Source: Plasmopara viticola (taxonomy: Eukaryota; Oomycota; Peronosporomycetes; Peronosporales; Peronosporaceae). Taken from it: a DNA stretch of 64,000 nt. The stretch covers positions 248,001-312,000 of the forward strand of contig MBPM02000031.1 in assembly GCA_001695595.3 (NCBI GenBank), in the 5' to 3' direction. This document shows positions 42,901 through 54,858 of this stretch, one piece after another; within the stretch, counting starts at the first letter, position 1; every line of letters begins with the position of its first letter. Under the pieces are notes generated by a model. That model saw nothing but the letters and a program-made list of their open reading frames with translations, made no database searches and was not told where the DNA came from. The position numbers were made by a program, and so were the translations under genes.

Positions 42901-45900
42901 ACGGTAGCATGATGTGATACCGTAGGTCACAGGACCATTTTTTACCGGCACTCGACAATGCGCCTTCAGCCGAGCGAACTAATACCATAAGATTCGCTTT
43001 GCATAAAAATAGCCTTCGCTGACGCTGTGCGAAGTGAAAATAGCATGCACAGCTTCTTGTGCTTTTGTATCTAGTATTTATATAGTAATTTGGCCTCCCC
43101 AGATGCTCTATAAAGCGTGAGTACCTCAAGCAGCCAACATCGGACCTGGATGTGATTGAGCCGCCAGATTAGCATGTAAGACCGTAAAGAATTCCATTTG
43201 ATCTGACAGTCTAATCATTAATGGACCGCATACCAAACGCTGAGCATTTTTCGAGGTCAAGATCAAAATTTCACAGACACCCTTAGTACCAACGTGGACC
43301 ATCAAACGATGGCAGACGCTTTATTAAGTACGACCTTTCAATGTTTCTCGCAAATATGAAACAAAACGATACTCATTCTATTGTGACTGCACTTTGTACT
43401 CTTGCGCCATGAACTTTGTTTTAGCAGTCATCTAAGCAGTCACAAAGAGATAGCAGACAAAGGACACAAATGATGTAGATTGCACAGTCAGAATGATAGC
43501 TGCCGCTCGCGAGTACACGGTAGGCGGCGTATGTAGAGTATAATTTATTGGCTTTGGCTTGGTGGTACGATCTACACGCTTACGTTTGGGGCGTAGGCTT
43601 CGTCGAGAGAAGCACTTATCCTTCTCTTCTCTAGAACTGATACTTATGGCTTATAATTAGCCCTGAGGCTTGTGACTCGCTCCCTTTATAGAGAAGGTGC
43701 GGAGCTAATGTGCTCTTCGAGCGATCGAATCGTCAACGAAGCTAGAATGGCACATGTGATATTCAGAAACTATGAGCTTGTCTCGTTACCAGAGAGTGAT
43801 GTCGGAGATAGACCCCGACGATTCACTAGGTGCGAACAATCTGAGTAGTAATTGGACCTAAGCCTGTGATTTATAAAAAGCTTTAAGCTCAACTAATCCT
43901 TTGTGGGCTTCCAGGAGCACATATCAAAACGGTGATGCCTGATTGAACTAATGCTTGCGAGAAAAGCTCTGACCTGTATAATCCAAGGTCTTGGTGGCGA
44001 GTAAATTATCAGGTGGGAATTTGACATGAGGCCATGTAATTATTAAATGCTTTTTAATAGCACGGAAGTGTTGACGGATGAGCATTTTATGATGTAATTG
44101 CCAAAAAATTGCTGTGATCGACAGCAATTGTGGGTTACAAGACAATCTCGGACAAAGCTTAATTAAAAATGATAAATCAAGGACTATGTTAATTTTGATT
44201 TTTTACTCTTAGTGTGAGTCAGTTATTGATCTACGATTATATTTAGTTCTGATTTTGGGATGAGACTCAGAGATCTGGACTCACGCTTCTTTTAGAAGGT
44301 GTCTCCCTGCTACTTTAGTTGCGCCAATTTACAAAATGAAGCGCTTCACCTACTATTCTCCCCATCGATCTGTTTATAAAAAAATTGCTTCTTGACCATT
44401 GCAAAGTTGTGGTGATAAAAATGCCGAGATCGATTACCTAGACCAGAGCAATTATTGAGGTCCACGAGCCGCTGAAAGGAATTAGTAATCGCGAATCGGC
44501 ATACAACTACATTTCGCGCAGCCCGAATCTGAACCCATATTGCCGCATTTCGCAATTGATCCGCGGGCATACGTCTACTACCAGGTAGAAACCTTAAATT
44601 TTCCGCTTAGCGTCTCTCTTCGCTCCACAACTAGTTCACGTTCCCGCCAAAATCCGAGCATTTAGCTCAATGCTCTCGACAACCCTCGATCCTTCTCCGT
44701 CGATTAAGTCTTTCACGATTGCGAATTTATCAGCCACCTCAATAGATCAATTCAATCTCTTATCTGGATAAAAATCCACACCTTGATCTAAACAAAAAAG
44801 TGTACATTTTCTCAGTTTTAGCCCGCATCCATCGTAATGCATAAACGCTCACTTGTCAAAAGCAAGTGGAACCAGAGCGCCTACAATTTGATGAGTGCAG
44901 CATAACAACAGCAAGTTTTATCGGCTTTGACCCAAGACGTATTATGCGGATCCCATCAATCATCCGTGTTTATGTGAATTTGGGAATTTTGCGTTTTTTA
45001 CTGAGTAGTCGTACCATTCCGCATTCTTTTTGTCTTGTTCGTCTGCGTCTGACTTTGCTTAGGCTTATAGGCTCACGCGCAATGACTTGTATTAAACCCT
45101 GAGCTGGACCGCGTCTTGCACTGCGGCCTATGTTTTTTCATCGTTGCAAGTGAAGGCAAAGGATGTTGAGCAAATCTTCTATTCAGGAAGACTCTTTCTA
45201 TCCTAACTGTCGATACTTGAGTTTACTTTAATTAGAAGCGGCGGTAACGATCTCACATTCAGTGATGCTCTTTTTCTTGCCTCGACTCGATCCGCGTCTT
45301 CTGATTATTTTGGAAATTACGGCGCAATCTTAGTCGACGGAATGTCAGGGTAAGCACACCATCGAAATGATGTGGCGCTTGCAGGTATGTAGTCGAGTGA
45401 CGAGAAGATTCGGAAAGCATGCTCTATAGTGACAAAGTGGTTTTTGAAAACTTGCACGCCTCGAGGTCCAAAATCAAACACTACACCCTGGACTATCAGC
45501 TAAAAGAAGGGTCGCTCTAATAACGGTAAATGTTTTAAGATATCCCGTCGTTGGGTCAAAATTATCATTTTGTTGGCTCTTAACTCGGCAATGCTTGTTG
45601 AGCTAGATGAATCGTCTTGGTGGCATATATGTGGAATAAAAACTACACATACACATTGTTTGTCACTCTACCATATCGAACTACACAAGTCAAGTGAGAA
45701 GGAGTTCTGAGGAGCATTAGAAAATATTTAACATGTCAACCGACCATTGCTAAGTGCACGCAAGTGAAGTTCAATATTTGTAAAGCTATTAAAAGACGTT
45801 TTTTCCACAAATAAACTGGGAATAAAAATAATAAAGCTTGATTCACTTCAAAAAGGACAAGGCTTTCTTAATTCCTAAGTCTTGGTCGAATAGTAACTAT

Positions 45901-46538
45901 TGGGGTCATGCGACTAGCGATCAAGACTCGCATCCGTTCAAAGAACAAGTTTCACGCTTCCTTAAAAAAATTACCACATTAGCTTGCTGCATTTGGCAGC
46001 ACATGGAGTTGATCTTTATGCCTGAGGCTTCGAAAATAGGTTTTAGTGTAAATTATATGGTATGCTCAAATAATCGCAATACTCGAATCGTTTGGCTGAG
46101 CAAATACTCGACGCGATCAACACGAGTCTGAAGTAGATCGTCAGCTATGAGTAGGCTCTGTATTATGCATATCATAATAATGACTAGATGTGGTGGGTCG
46201 CCTTTGTCAGTGTTGTGCAACAACAACGTGGCTCTCATCTGTAGTTTTGCACGTCAATTATTTATTCAAGTCCGTAGACTCATCGCACGCCAGACATTTA
46301 AGAAAAAGCATTTTTAAGCGTATGACAGAATAGATCTAGAACCGGCGAAATCATAACTGCAGCACGAGTCAGCCCATACCAGAGAGACTTCTTTTGATCT
46401 TTGAGTCCTACCAACCAAAAAAGGAGAGCAATTTCTGAGAGGTTAAGCGACAGTGTCTTAAATAGTATTGACGCACGAACTGCATTAATCAATAGGCAAA
46501 ATTATAGAACATAAAGTGCAGACTTGATGAAAGTATGC
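39964..46538. other. gene-poor stretch with decayed sequence
   Basis: No gene could be supported in 6.5 kb. An ATG frame at 41893-42141 (82 residues, MDATNSLVPFPAQ) has no domain. A 12-13-bp stem with a loop of about 40 bases occurs near 42775-42830 (ccgactgtaatta paired with aattacagtcgg). A plus-strand frame at 45838-46131 looks like old coding sequence but is not recognisable. Confidence 0.35.
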
Positions 46539-47042
46539 TTATTGCAAGTAGCTTTGTAGTAAAGAACAAATTGTTCGCAACGGTTGCCTTGAGCTGCTTG
46601 AATTAAGTGCAACTCTTCCATCTATTCCTTTGATGTCAGAGTACAGCAGTGCGGCGCCAGTGGCAAAACCTGTCGCGTCACAGCTGACTCGAAACGGTCG
46701 TTCTGGATCTAAAATGGCGTATGTAACAACTGTTGGTTTTCCAACCTGATAATGTTTCCTTTGTGGAGACTTCAAACAAAGATCTCGCCACTCCTGCGTA
46801 CTCGGCATAATAATTGTATAATCAATTGTTTAGGCTAAGACACTTCCTTGGGTCCTTCAGCTCAACGAAATAGGCCAATTGATAATACCCGCGACCTCAG
46901 CAACAACCGCTCGATGGCAGTGCTTTTCAAGGACCACACTCATTGTTTTTTGCATCACAAATACGTTTACCTGTATTAGCGATAAGCTTATTCGTGCGCA
47001 TTTGCTCGAGAAGAATTTCTTAATTCGAGAAGTGGTGTCCAC
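46539..47042 (-). pseudogene. Ty3/gypsy reverse transcriptase-RNase H remnant
   Basis: On the minus strand the 46857-47042 part carries a fragment like the RT thumb/connection of gypsy elements (a KKFFSSKCAR-type segment and INWPIS). The 46539-46808 part carries the RNase H start: ILDPERPFRVSCDATGFATGAAL, matching the DPxRPFxxxxDAS(D/G)xAxGAxL pattern. Frames are broken between the pieces, so the element is dead. Confidence 0.65.
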
Positions 47043-47060
47043 GTCTTTCCACTAATAATC

Positions 47061-49552
47061 TGACCAATAATCGCCGTGGATGTCACCAAAGTATGTCTGT
47101 GCTTTTGCTCTTTAGGGCCTTACAAATTGCGTCACCTTAATCCTCTCAGAAGTGTTTCAGAGCCTTCAGAGTTCTTAGTCCACTTCCAAAACACGCCATC
47201 TGGAGCACTGTCTGCTTCAATGGCACGTCGTCTCTTGCATGAAAGAAAAGTAACACTCATTGAGTAAGGCAAGTGCACTGTACACTTGAAATCCTATTTT
47301 GTTGGTCCTTAGCACATCGATGGCGACTCTACCCAATTGGTGACTGCAATTTATCTATTGACGCGTGTATGATGAGCCACTCGCTATCGCCTTTCTGAAA
47401 CCAAATATAGACTTGTTAAAAAGGAAGACATACTTACCTTAGTTATTACTACCTCGCAATTCGGTGCAAATAGATTGCAGCAAAGAGAGATGTAGAAGGG
47501 AATCAATTATATCGTAATGTCATTTTAATGACTTACGCCTCTATCGGGTTGCAGAGTCGAATGCGGTCTTCTGGACTGACAACTTTTTACCAGTAGCAAG
47601 TACGGGGTTGGCGAATTTGTCAGGACTAAAGATGCACTTTATTCATTAAGTGTCTTTAAAGTGAGTTCATGAACATCTCATCCTGCTCATTTAGCAATTT
47701 ACTGCCTGAATAGGCTCCAGGCTGATTGTGTCCCCTTCGAAAGGTTTTATACATTTGCCAAATTAGACGATGAAAGTGGTAACTATATCTAATAATACCT
47801 ATCTGCAAATCGAAAGCCAAATATTTAAATTAGCGTATTTTCAGACAAGCAGTTTTATTCTATAATTTTAAGCATTTCACTTTATCAATTGCATCATCGT
47901 TGATCGACATCTCTTCATCAAACGCTTTCCGGCCAGATTTTTTTTTTGCTTTATAAGTCTGGGATCGATACCAGATTTTCCTAATACAGCGGCAATGAAT
48001 GACGACGTTGAGCTTTGGCTAGCATAGAATGGAAAAGGCTTACAGTGCTCATCAGGTAATTCGTTCATAATTATATCAGCTGGATGAGAGAGAAGTAGAC
48101 CTCCAAAGTAGACTAGCCAGTGTAAAGACTTCAATTGATAATTTATCCGTGGTGATACCTTTATCTGTGATTGAGACGTTCTCTGCACTAGACTCACCTG
48201 AACTGAGCTTTCACGGAAAGCCTGCTGTCTGTGCATGCCTACATATATCGAAAGGACGTATCTGTGGCCAGGTGTGGGATGGCGTGCTGGGGAAAAGATA
48301 TGATTTGAAGGCTGGCAAGGCTTGGTGCCTAAGAGCTTCGAGCGATTCGAGGCAAATGCTGTGATCTAGGTAATTAATGGTCGAGACAATGGTAAAAGAC
48401 TTTGTAAACCATAGTCTGTCCTCAACGACTCTGAGGCATTAGGCAATTACGTTCGACGCTCCACTATCGAAAAAAATTAGCAAGATGGTGCGGATTTATA
48501 AGCACATTACTGTGACATTGTCCCTTTTCATTCATTTACAGGATCAAACTTCGCTGTACACAGGATACCGGTGGATGTACCAAAACTTTGACGCTCCCAA
48601 TTTTTGGTTCAATATAAGAGGCTTGAACGTAAATGGCTCCAAGTACGCCAGAGTTCGTGGTGCACCACCCGCGCTATATGTGAGATGAAGTCATATTTCG
48701 CATGTTGGTGACACAAACTTTGATTGATTAAACGTCAAAACGCCCTAGTAATTCAAGGGCTTGCCTCTGCTAGAAAGTAAAAGTGGAATTGATGCGGGCA
48801 CTAAGCCAGTGCGTTGGACACGCAACGGGTGAGAAGGATAGCGTGTAAGGGAAGATATTCTTTTTGTCTTCTTGTCAAGACATCATAGCTAATCTCGACC
48901 AGAAGGACGTAAGCAACCGAGCGATGAGCGTGAGAAGTAGCATTTGCTTCATGTCGGCTATGGTTTGATAAATGATAAGCTGAGGCAGTGTGCGGAAGGC
49001 CACGAACGCCACTAAATATGCTGGTACTCGCTGCATGCCATGGGTGACACGATTGACGTTAATTTCAGGCAGCATGAATGAGAATCAATCACTGAGCTTG
49101 GAGTAACACGTAAACCACTGTTTGATAGATCGTAGAGATTAGAAATTGTTGCATGACCGGGATGACGTGCTTAATGTTTGGCAAAGGCAGTGTACGGACC
49201 ACGTCAATCACATTTCTTCTTGTTTTCCTCGCATGTCATGGTGGCTTCAAGTAAAGACAGCTTTATCGCTGAGCGTGATTTTCTCTGAGCAGTGCTTTTA
49301 TCAGCATTTGTTTGGTAATCGACCGTTCGCCAAAGTATCGACAGCGATTGTTTTGTAAAACACGTGAAGTAACATGTTATGTATTAAAGGTTTTTAGACC
49401 TTTATAGCATAGATAAACCACAAGCAATTCAAGCTTAAGCTGGACATCCACCTTAATTGCCGGCGTTATTGACACAGACGGCTTTGTACGACACAGACAA
49501 CTTTGTCATCTACTCTAGCAGATCATTTTCAGGCGTTATCACAATAGCACGT
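47061..49552. other. gene-poor stretch left of SPC25
   Basis: No gene could be supported. A minus-strand frame at 47877-48236 (119 residues) and a plus ATG frame at 48485-48688 (67 residues) have no recognisable domain. The gypsy remnant just to the left suggests more retroelement debris. Confidence 0.35.
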
Positions 49553-49738
49553 CTAGCCGTGCTCGATGTGCGCCGGGTCTTTGTGCAACAAATTGTTGCA
49601 TTCTTGAGACTCTGAAGGTTTGTCAGCCGTCTTGCGTAAATGCATGAAGCCTTGGCCATTTAACGATGTACTGCCTATCTTTTTGATGTTCGGTGACCAT
49701 ATTTCATCCTCACCATAACGCATGCATTTCTTTGGCAT
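49553..49738 (-). CDS. small divergent ORF upstream of SPC25
   Basis: A minus-strand ATG frame of 61 residues beginning MPKKCMRYGEDEIWSPN, hydrophilic, no domain. Its ATG is 62 bp from the SPC25 ATG, so the two would share a promoter. Upstream frame continues open into SPC25 antisense sequence, which weakens the case. It may be chance or the first exon of an unrecognised gene. Confidence 0.2.
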   Translation of the reverse strand: MPKKCMRYGEDEIWSPNIKKIGSTSLNGQGFMHLRKTADKPSESQECNNLLHKDPAHIEHG

Positions 49739-49800
49739 TTCTTGTGTTGTACATATACTCCTAATGTAGAATATTGAGACAATATTGTTCACAATTTCGA

Positions 49801-50704
49801 ATGCAGGAGGTTTGGCGGCCAGCAGAGTTGCCATCGCCGCTCGAGACCGAGGCGCTAGTCCAGCTGAACTTGAATACGCGCTTAGAGCTTGAAGCGTGGG
49901 TGGAGGCACAAAAGGCTCGTATTTTGGAAGAAAAGCGTGCTGACCAACAGCAGGTGCAAGAACATGCTCGCGCCTCCGACGAAGCCCAACGCAAGCGTGA
50001 GATGCTGCAGATCGAGCACCAAAAGCTTTCGGCTGGTCAGCATATCGTTGCCATAACGACAAAATTTCTTTTCATTCATATATAGCTGAAAACAAATCCA
50101 TTTTCCTTTGTGTAGATACGCACGCTAAAGAGCGGGAGTTGAACTCCAGCCAGATGGAGATCGAAGTATTACAGACTGAGAAGCGACGACGTGAGCCCGT
50201 GGTGAAAGAATTGTTCGAAAGGACAGTAGAGGAAGATGCTAGGCTGAAGCAACTGCTGGCGGACTTGCAGATGCAGCGCACAACACAGGAGCATCAGCTG
50301 CAGGAGTTAAGGCATGGCCTCGCCATGTATCAGAGACTCGGACTGTTTTTCGAGCACACGGAGGGTACGCTACGAAGTATCTTTTGTTGGTAAGCAATGG
50401 GTTAATAAAATTGTTCTAGCGGATCGAATTGTGGTCAGGTTTACACAAATTGACGCTCAGGATTCTTCTCGCGAGTTTTTATTTCGCATCACAATTGATC
50501 CAATCACCGACAAATTCATTGGTAAACGCTAGGCGAGGTACTTTGCTTACAGTCGTTGTAATTTTTACCTTTCTTGTTGTTGCAGTGGACGCCTGTAGCG
50601 AAGATGTTGTCTCCTTAGACCAACTCGTGAGGAATCTTAACGAAACCGGCGACTTGGCCTTTTTCATTCGTTCTATGCGCCGCGAGTTTAAACAGCTGGT
50701 GTAA
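49801..50704 (+). CDS. SPC25: SPC25, Ndc80 kinetochore complex subunit
   Basis: Four exons, 49801-50035, 50116-50364, 50420-50521 and 50586-50704, give 234 residues; introns of 80, 55 and 64 nt are all GT-AG and all in phase 1. Residues about 20-140 are a long coiled coil (LELEAWVEAQKARILEEK, RRREPVVKELFERTVEED). The C-terminal globular domain begins EADRIVVRFTQIDAQDSSREF and ends with the family pattern LDQLVRNLNETGDLAFFIRSMRREF. Human SPC25 is 224 residues with the same architecture. SPC25 pairs with SPC24 to anchor the Ndc80 complex to the inner kinetochore. The ATG at 49801 is preceded by ttcacaatttcg, which resembles an oomycete initiator/flanking element, so the leader may be only about 20 nt. 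The stop is 9 bp from the RBM48 stop. Confidence 0.92.
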
Positions 50705-50713
50705 ATAATTATT

Positions 50714-51325
50714 TCATATACGACGTCGTTTTGTACTTTGTGGTGACGTTTTCGTTGCATCAGTTGATCGTGATTTCAGCTGAAGTTTTGACTGCTGAGA
50801 AGTCGATGGTAATTGTGGCCCAATGAACTCGACTTTGTCCTTACCATCGTCAGTGGGCGGAAGTAAAGGCAGTAGCGGGGGTGGTAGCGGGGGCTTCCAT
50901 GGCATCGACTTCTTTCCCTCAGCTTGGATTGGTCGAGCGCGACGCTGCAGCAACTGCCGTCTCTGTGCCAATTTGTCGGCCGTGTCGTCGCGAGACTCAA
51001 ATTGTGGCGCATAAGTAATCTGCAATTTATTACCGTAAAACGGCTTCTGTACGCCACGTGCTTTAGCATGCCGCGCATTGTTCACAGTCTCGTACTGCAC
51101 CCAGACTGTGTCTGTAAAGTCGCTGTCGTCGCTGGACAAATCCTCGAACGGTAATGCCGCCTCCCGATCGTCTGCATGATCCAAGAGTCGATACTCACAT
51201 ACCTTTCCATACAAACTAAGCCTTTTTAGCAGGTCCTCAATCACTCCGAGCGCCGGCACGTTGCGTATGACAACAACACGGGATTCGTTCGCCACAGTAT
51301 AAACACGCACGTTGCGACCAGCCAT
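50714..51325 (-). CDS. RBM48: RBM48-like RNA-binding protein (minor spliceosome)
   Basis: A single exon of 203 residues from the ATG at 51325. It follows the RBM48 pattern closely: RVYTVANESRVVVIRNVPALGV, then DLLKRLSLYGKVCEYRLLD, an acidic insert (EDLSSDDSDF), VWVQYETVNNARHAKA, and FYGNKLQITYAPQFESRDDTADKL. These make one RRM plus the C-terminal extension that is diagnostic of this family. The tail is Pro-rich, then Lys/Ser-rich, ending KRRRI. In human and maize, RBM48 works with ARMC7 in the U12-dependent minor spliceosome. Oomycetes of the Phytophthora group retain some U12-type introns, so the role is plausible. It converges on SPC25 with a 9-bp gap, so the 3' UTRs must overlap. Confidence 0.9.
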   Translation of the reverse strand: MAGRNVRVYTVANESRVVVIRNVPALGVIEDLLKRLSLYGKVCEYRLLDHADDREAALPFEDLSSDDSDFTDTVWVQYETVNNARHAKARGVQKPFYGNKLQITYAPQFESRDDTADKLAQRRQLLQRRARPIQAEGKKSMPWKPPLPPPLLPLLPPTDDGKDKVEFIGPQLPSTSQQSKLQLKSRSTDATKTSPQSTKRRRI

Positions 51326-51619
51326 GAAAATTTTCAGCCAATTAAATTATGCAACAGCGACAAGGAAGTCGAACATTAGATGCAATCTCACTACCGACTT
51401 AATGCAATAAAGTAGTGACAGGGCTGAAGGTGGTAACATGACATACAAACACTGAGTCTGGCAAATAACTTATATGAGCTCCTTCCATTCGTCGCTCTCG
51501 ATTTGCGCCCTTTGCTCTCTCTCTCATCGAGCGCTTCCAAGACGTCTGCCTGCTCGACTTACAGCCGCGCAGCATTCATCCCCACTAGATCCCAAAATTG
51601 AAACGAATACGTTCCTCGC

Positions 51620-52663
51620 TTAACGGCACCCCTCAGTGCAGTCAGTATCACTACCGCCGCTTTCGCGCGTAAGTTGTCGACTGCTTTGAGACCCGCATCG
51701 ATCCTTTTCGTCAACTCCTAGAATAGAATCATGCATTGACCGTCGAATGGCTTCCAGAAGCATCAACTCTTCCAAACGAGCAGCATCCGCAGGGGTTGTT
51801 AATAAATGTGATGCCGCATCGTTCAGCGCCGCGACGCTGTTGGGATGCGGACTATCAGTGACGGGCTTGTTGCTAATGCTCAATTGTGTGCGCAGCGAAT
51901 CGCGCAAACGATGGCGATCCTCAACGGAGGCGTACTGCATACTCGGAGGACTTGGGGTCGGCTGTGGCTCTGCTCGCTTGGGTATACCGATGGCAACGCT
52001 TCGATGCGGAGACCTTACGCGCTACACAACACAAACCCGTGAGAAAGTATGGTCTAATGCCATCGGACAAGCAACTTACTCTAACAGATTGGATCGTCGC
52101 TGTTTCTGCCGCGGAAGTTAGCGTATAGCGAACACTAAAGGCGTCTTGGTTGCAAAATGGGCAGCTGCAGTCGAGATAAACGCGTTAATCTAAAGCCAAA
52201 CACAGGCTCGTGTCATCACGCACCAAATCGACTTGTCGGGTGGACGGATCTGTAGATAACACTCGGAGCAAATGGGTTTGTTACAGCAGCTTGACGTGTT
52301 GAGACTTCCCGGGTAAAACTGTATCAAGAGCGACCTTAGTCAGTGCACTAGCCTCACCTATAAACGCTCCCAAATCATCTCACCATAAAACAAATCGGGC
52401 ACTCGAGCGTGAAGCACCCATCTTTAGTCTCCTGGCCGGAAAAGCGCGGTGCAAGCTTTCTGTCCACGATCAGCCGACGTGCTGTCCTATGCTCCCACGG
52501 ACACGTCGGATACAGACTGGCATACTGATTAGTTTAACGTAACGCTTACATCTACACCTTCATTAATGACCAACCCTGAAGGGTGCGTTAATTTCTCGAG
52601 CTCCCGCGTACTAGTTGAAGTCCGACGGCCTAGACCAGACTTTTTAGACGTCGAGTTTCCCAT
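51620..52663 (-). CDS. SIP5/DA2-like RING-UIM protein, N-myristoylation-type start
   Basis: Five exons on the minus strand, 52663-52550, 52455-52384, 52318-52224, 52164-52080 and 52021-51620, give 255 residues; introns are 58-94 nt with GT-AG ends. The protein starts MGNSTSKKSGLGRR, a good N-myristoylation signal. The RING-like finger reads ECPICFMFYPGSLNTSSCC, then KPICSECYLQI, then CCPFCNQD, which matches the CPICxxYY...CC...ICxEC...CPFC layout of yeast SIP5 and plant DA2. Near the C-terminus ARLEELMLLEAIRRSMHDS resembles a ubiquitin-interacting motif. This suggests a membrane-tethered E3 ligase or ubiquitin adaptor. The gene lies 294 bp upstream of RBM48 on the same strand. The intron 1 acceptor (gaaag) and the intron 3 donor (GTGCGT) are the least certain sites. 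Confidence 0.8.
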
Positions 52664-54858
52664 GGCTGCGACCGCTTTTTGTCCGCGTGATAGCTTGCCG
52701 AGTGTGCCAAAGTTCGCACCTGGTTCTTTAGGTTTTTGTGCAACAATTACTTGGCGCAGAACCGTGCCGCAGACCAGTATTTAAATATGTGCTAAATCGA
52801 AAGATACAAGTTTGTTTGCCATACATACATCTTGATAGGAACAAGAGATGTCGCAATGTACAAACATCTTTGAAGGACTAGGTGACCTAAGTCGACATGT
52901 CTCAGGAGGCAAAATGGCCACTCAAACATAAGCAGAACAGCATTACTCATGTATGAAGCCGATATTTTCGAACCCACCATCTCCTTTAAATTTGACTTGA
53001 CTTTAATAGCGAATTCGGCGACTTAGGAACCGATCGTAAGCACCTCTCAGCGATAGTCAAGCACCTCTCAGCGCTTGACTATTCCCCGATCTCATTACCT
53101 TTAAGTCATTGGCGCTGCTATCTGCAGACTAAAGTTACAGTAGAGCCTGAACACAAGCAGCTCGACGATTTCAAGGTCTCTTTTGCAACTTTAAATCGAA
53201 AGTAGAAAAATCTCACAATTATTGCAACCCTGAGCACCTGCTTGAAGTATGTGCTTTTATTGTAGTTGTAAAGTGCAGCCGCGTCAAAATCACGAATTTT
53301 AGAATGATGGGATCTCTCATGCACTTGTGTTTAAGGATTTAAAGCGTTTTCAACGTAAGCGTTCTATCGTCGTTGCGGGAGCTGCGCCATCTGCGTATGA
53401 GGTCTTACTTGGTGCTGTGTTGCTGACCTTTCGGCACTTATCGCTCAAACTATTTAGTCAGTACGTGTCCGGTAGCTGACAACTTTGAGGCTTAATGATA
53501 ACTGCATTGTTACGATCGTGATCCGAAGTCTCAAATAAAGCTGTGCGAGCTTTACTTGCAGGTGAGAGGATTGTGGCTTCTTTGACTTGATATTTCTTTC
53601 CTACGTGATTGATCGAGCAGATGGAATGATATGGACAAAAAATTGAAAAAAAGCCGTTAGTTGACGTACGTCAAGTAACGAGCTCATTTTCGAATTCAAT
53701 CGGTCATCACCCGAACCATAATCCTCTTCGCTATTAGTCACTTCATAATTTCGCAGCATCTAATTTGGCTTGTTCTGTGCTTTTGAGCATAATTCCTGCA
53801 CATGCGATAGCTAAATTGACCCTTTGTAACCACCTTTAATCAAATACCAATATTGTGGTCGACAATTAGATGGTGGAAATATTTAAACAGAATGTGTGCC
53901 TTGTATCTTTGGAGAATGAGTGAGTCAGATCGAATGCACGAATACATAAGCAAAAGCTAACTGAAGCTCCAATTATTGTAGAAAACCTTGGTACTACTAT
54001 CGAGAAGAAATGCTATTTGAACGCAATTTCTGAATTATAATGCCTGCACAGCAAAAAAATGGCGTTGACGGGTTTACATCAGCTTGTCTCACAACAGTTG
54101 CTCTAGCCAGACATACAGTTTGTAGCTGTAGTATTTTGTTAGTCGAAGACAAGACCGATAATTAGGACAAATATATAGCTTGTATCGCTTTTGCATTGGT
54201 AAGAAATGTGAGCAGCATAAAATTACATTAGCCTCGATAATAGTGTTTTTTCTCCTCTCGGGCCTCTTGTGGCTTTGGAATTTCATAACTAGCGAGATAG
54301 TAATCACGAACCGGATGATGCATATTTACAAAAGACGACCTGTCAGTTATGGCCCCGACCGTGAATTCGCTCAAGCTAAAGCCTACTTTTGTGTTAATTA
54401 CGCATGTATTAAATGGATTTATGAATAGCTACTAAATCGCCACCATCTGCACTAAATTATGGCCATCTGAACCGCGGTCGATGGAAGAAAGCGTTTACAT
54501 GGATCGTCGAGCAACTTTCCAGCAACGACATGCTCATTACCCTATTTCAACACCAGCTACGGGCCAAAGTTGATGCTTCCAATTCGAGTGTCCATCATGA
54601 ACTCGACCCTACGCACTCAAGGAGAGATCCAGCATCAGAGCGAACAGTTCTGTGAACAATTCAAAAAAATAGAAGATTGAATAAAGTACGAGAAACCGAA
54701 GCAGGAGATTATACTATGTACACTCAACAAAGCGTCGAATGCATATAATGTATCGAAAATTTTACCTACGAATAATCCAGATTTGTCAGAATGGCCCCAA
54801 TCCTTTTATAATGCATATACGCTACCAATCTTTACTCATACCTACACTAGTTCCCTGG
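52664..54858. other. intergenic region between the RING gene and the membrane-protein gene
   Basis: No gene could be supported. It contains a 21-bp direct repeat at 53038-53079 and AT-rich sequence. Short frames at 53118-53324 and 54089-54307 (minus) have no domain. Confidence 0.4.
53038..53079. repeat. 21-bp direct repeat, two copies
   Basis: aagcacctctcagcg occurs at 53038 and 53059. The second copy continues into cttgacta, complementary to tagtcaag in the first, so a small hairpin is also possible. Confidence 0.7.

Noticed and set aside
49553..50062. A 169-codon minus-strand frame covering the start of SPC25
   Set aside because: Most of it is antisense to SPC25 exon 1. Only the 61-codon part outside the gene was kept, as a low-confidence entry.
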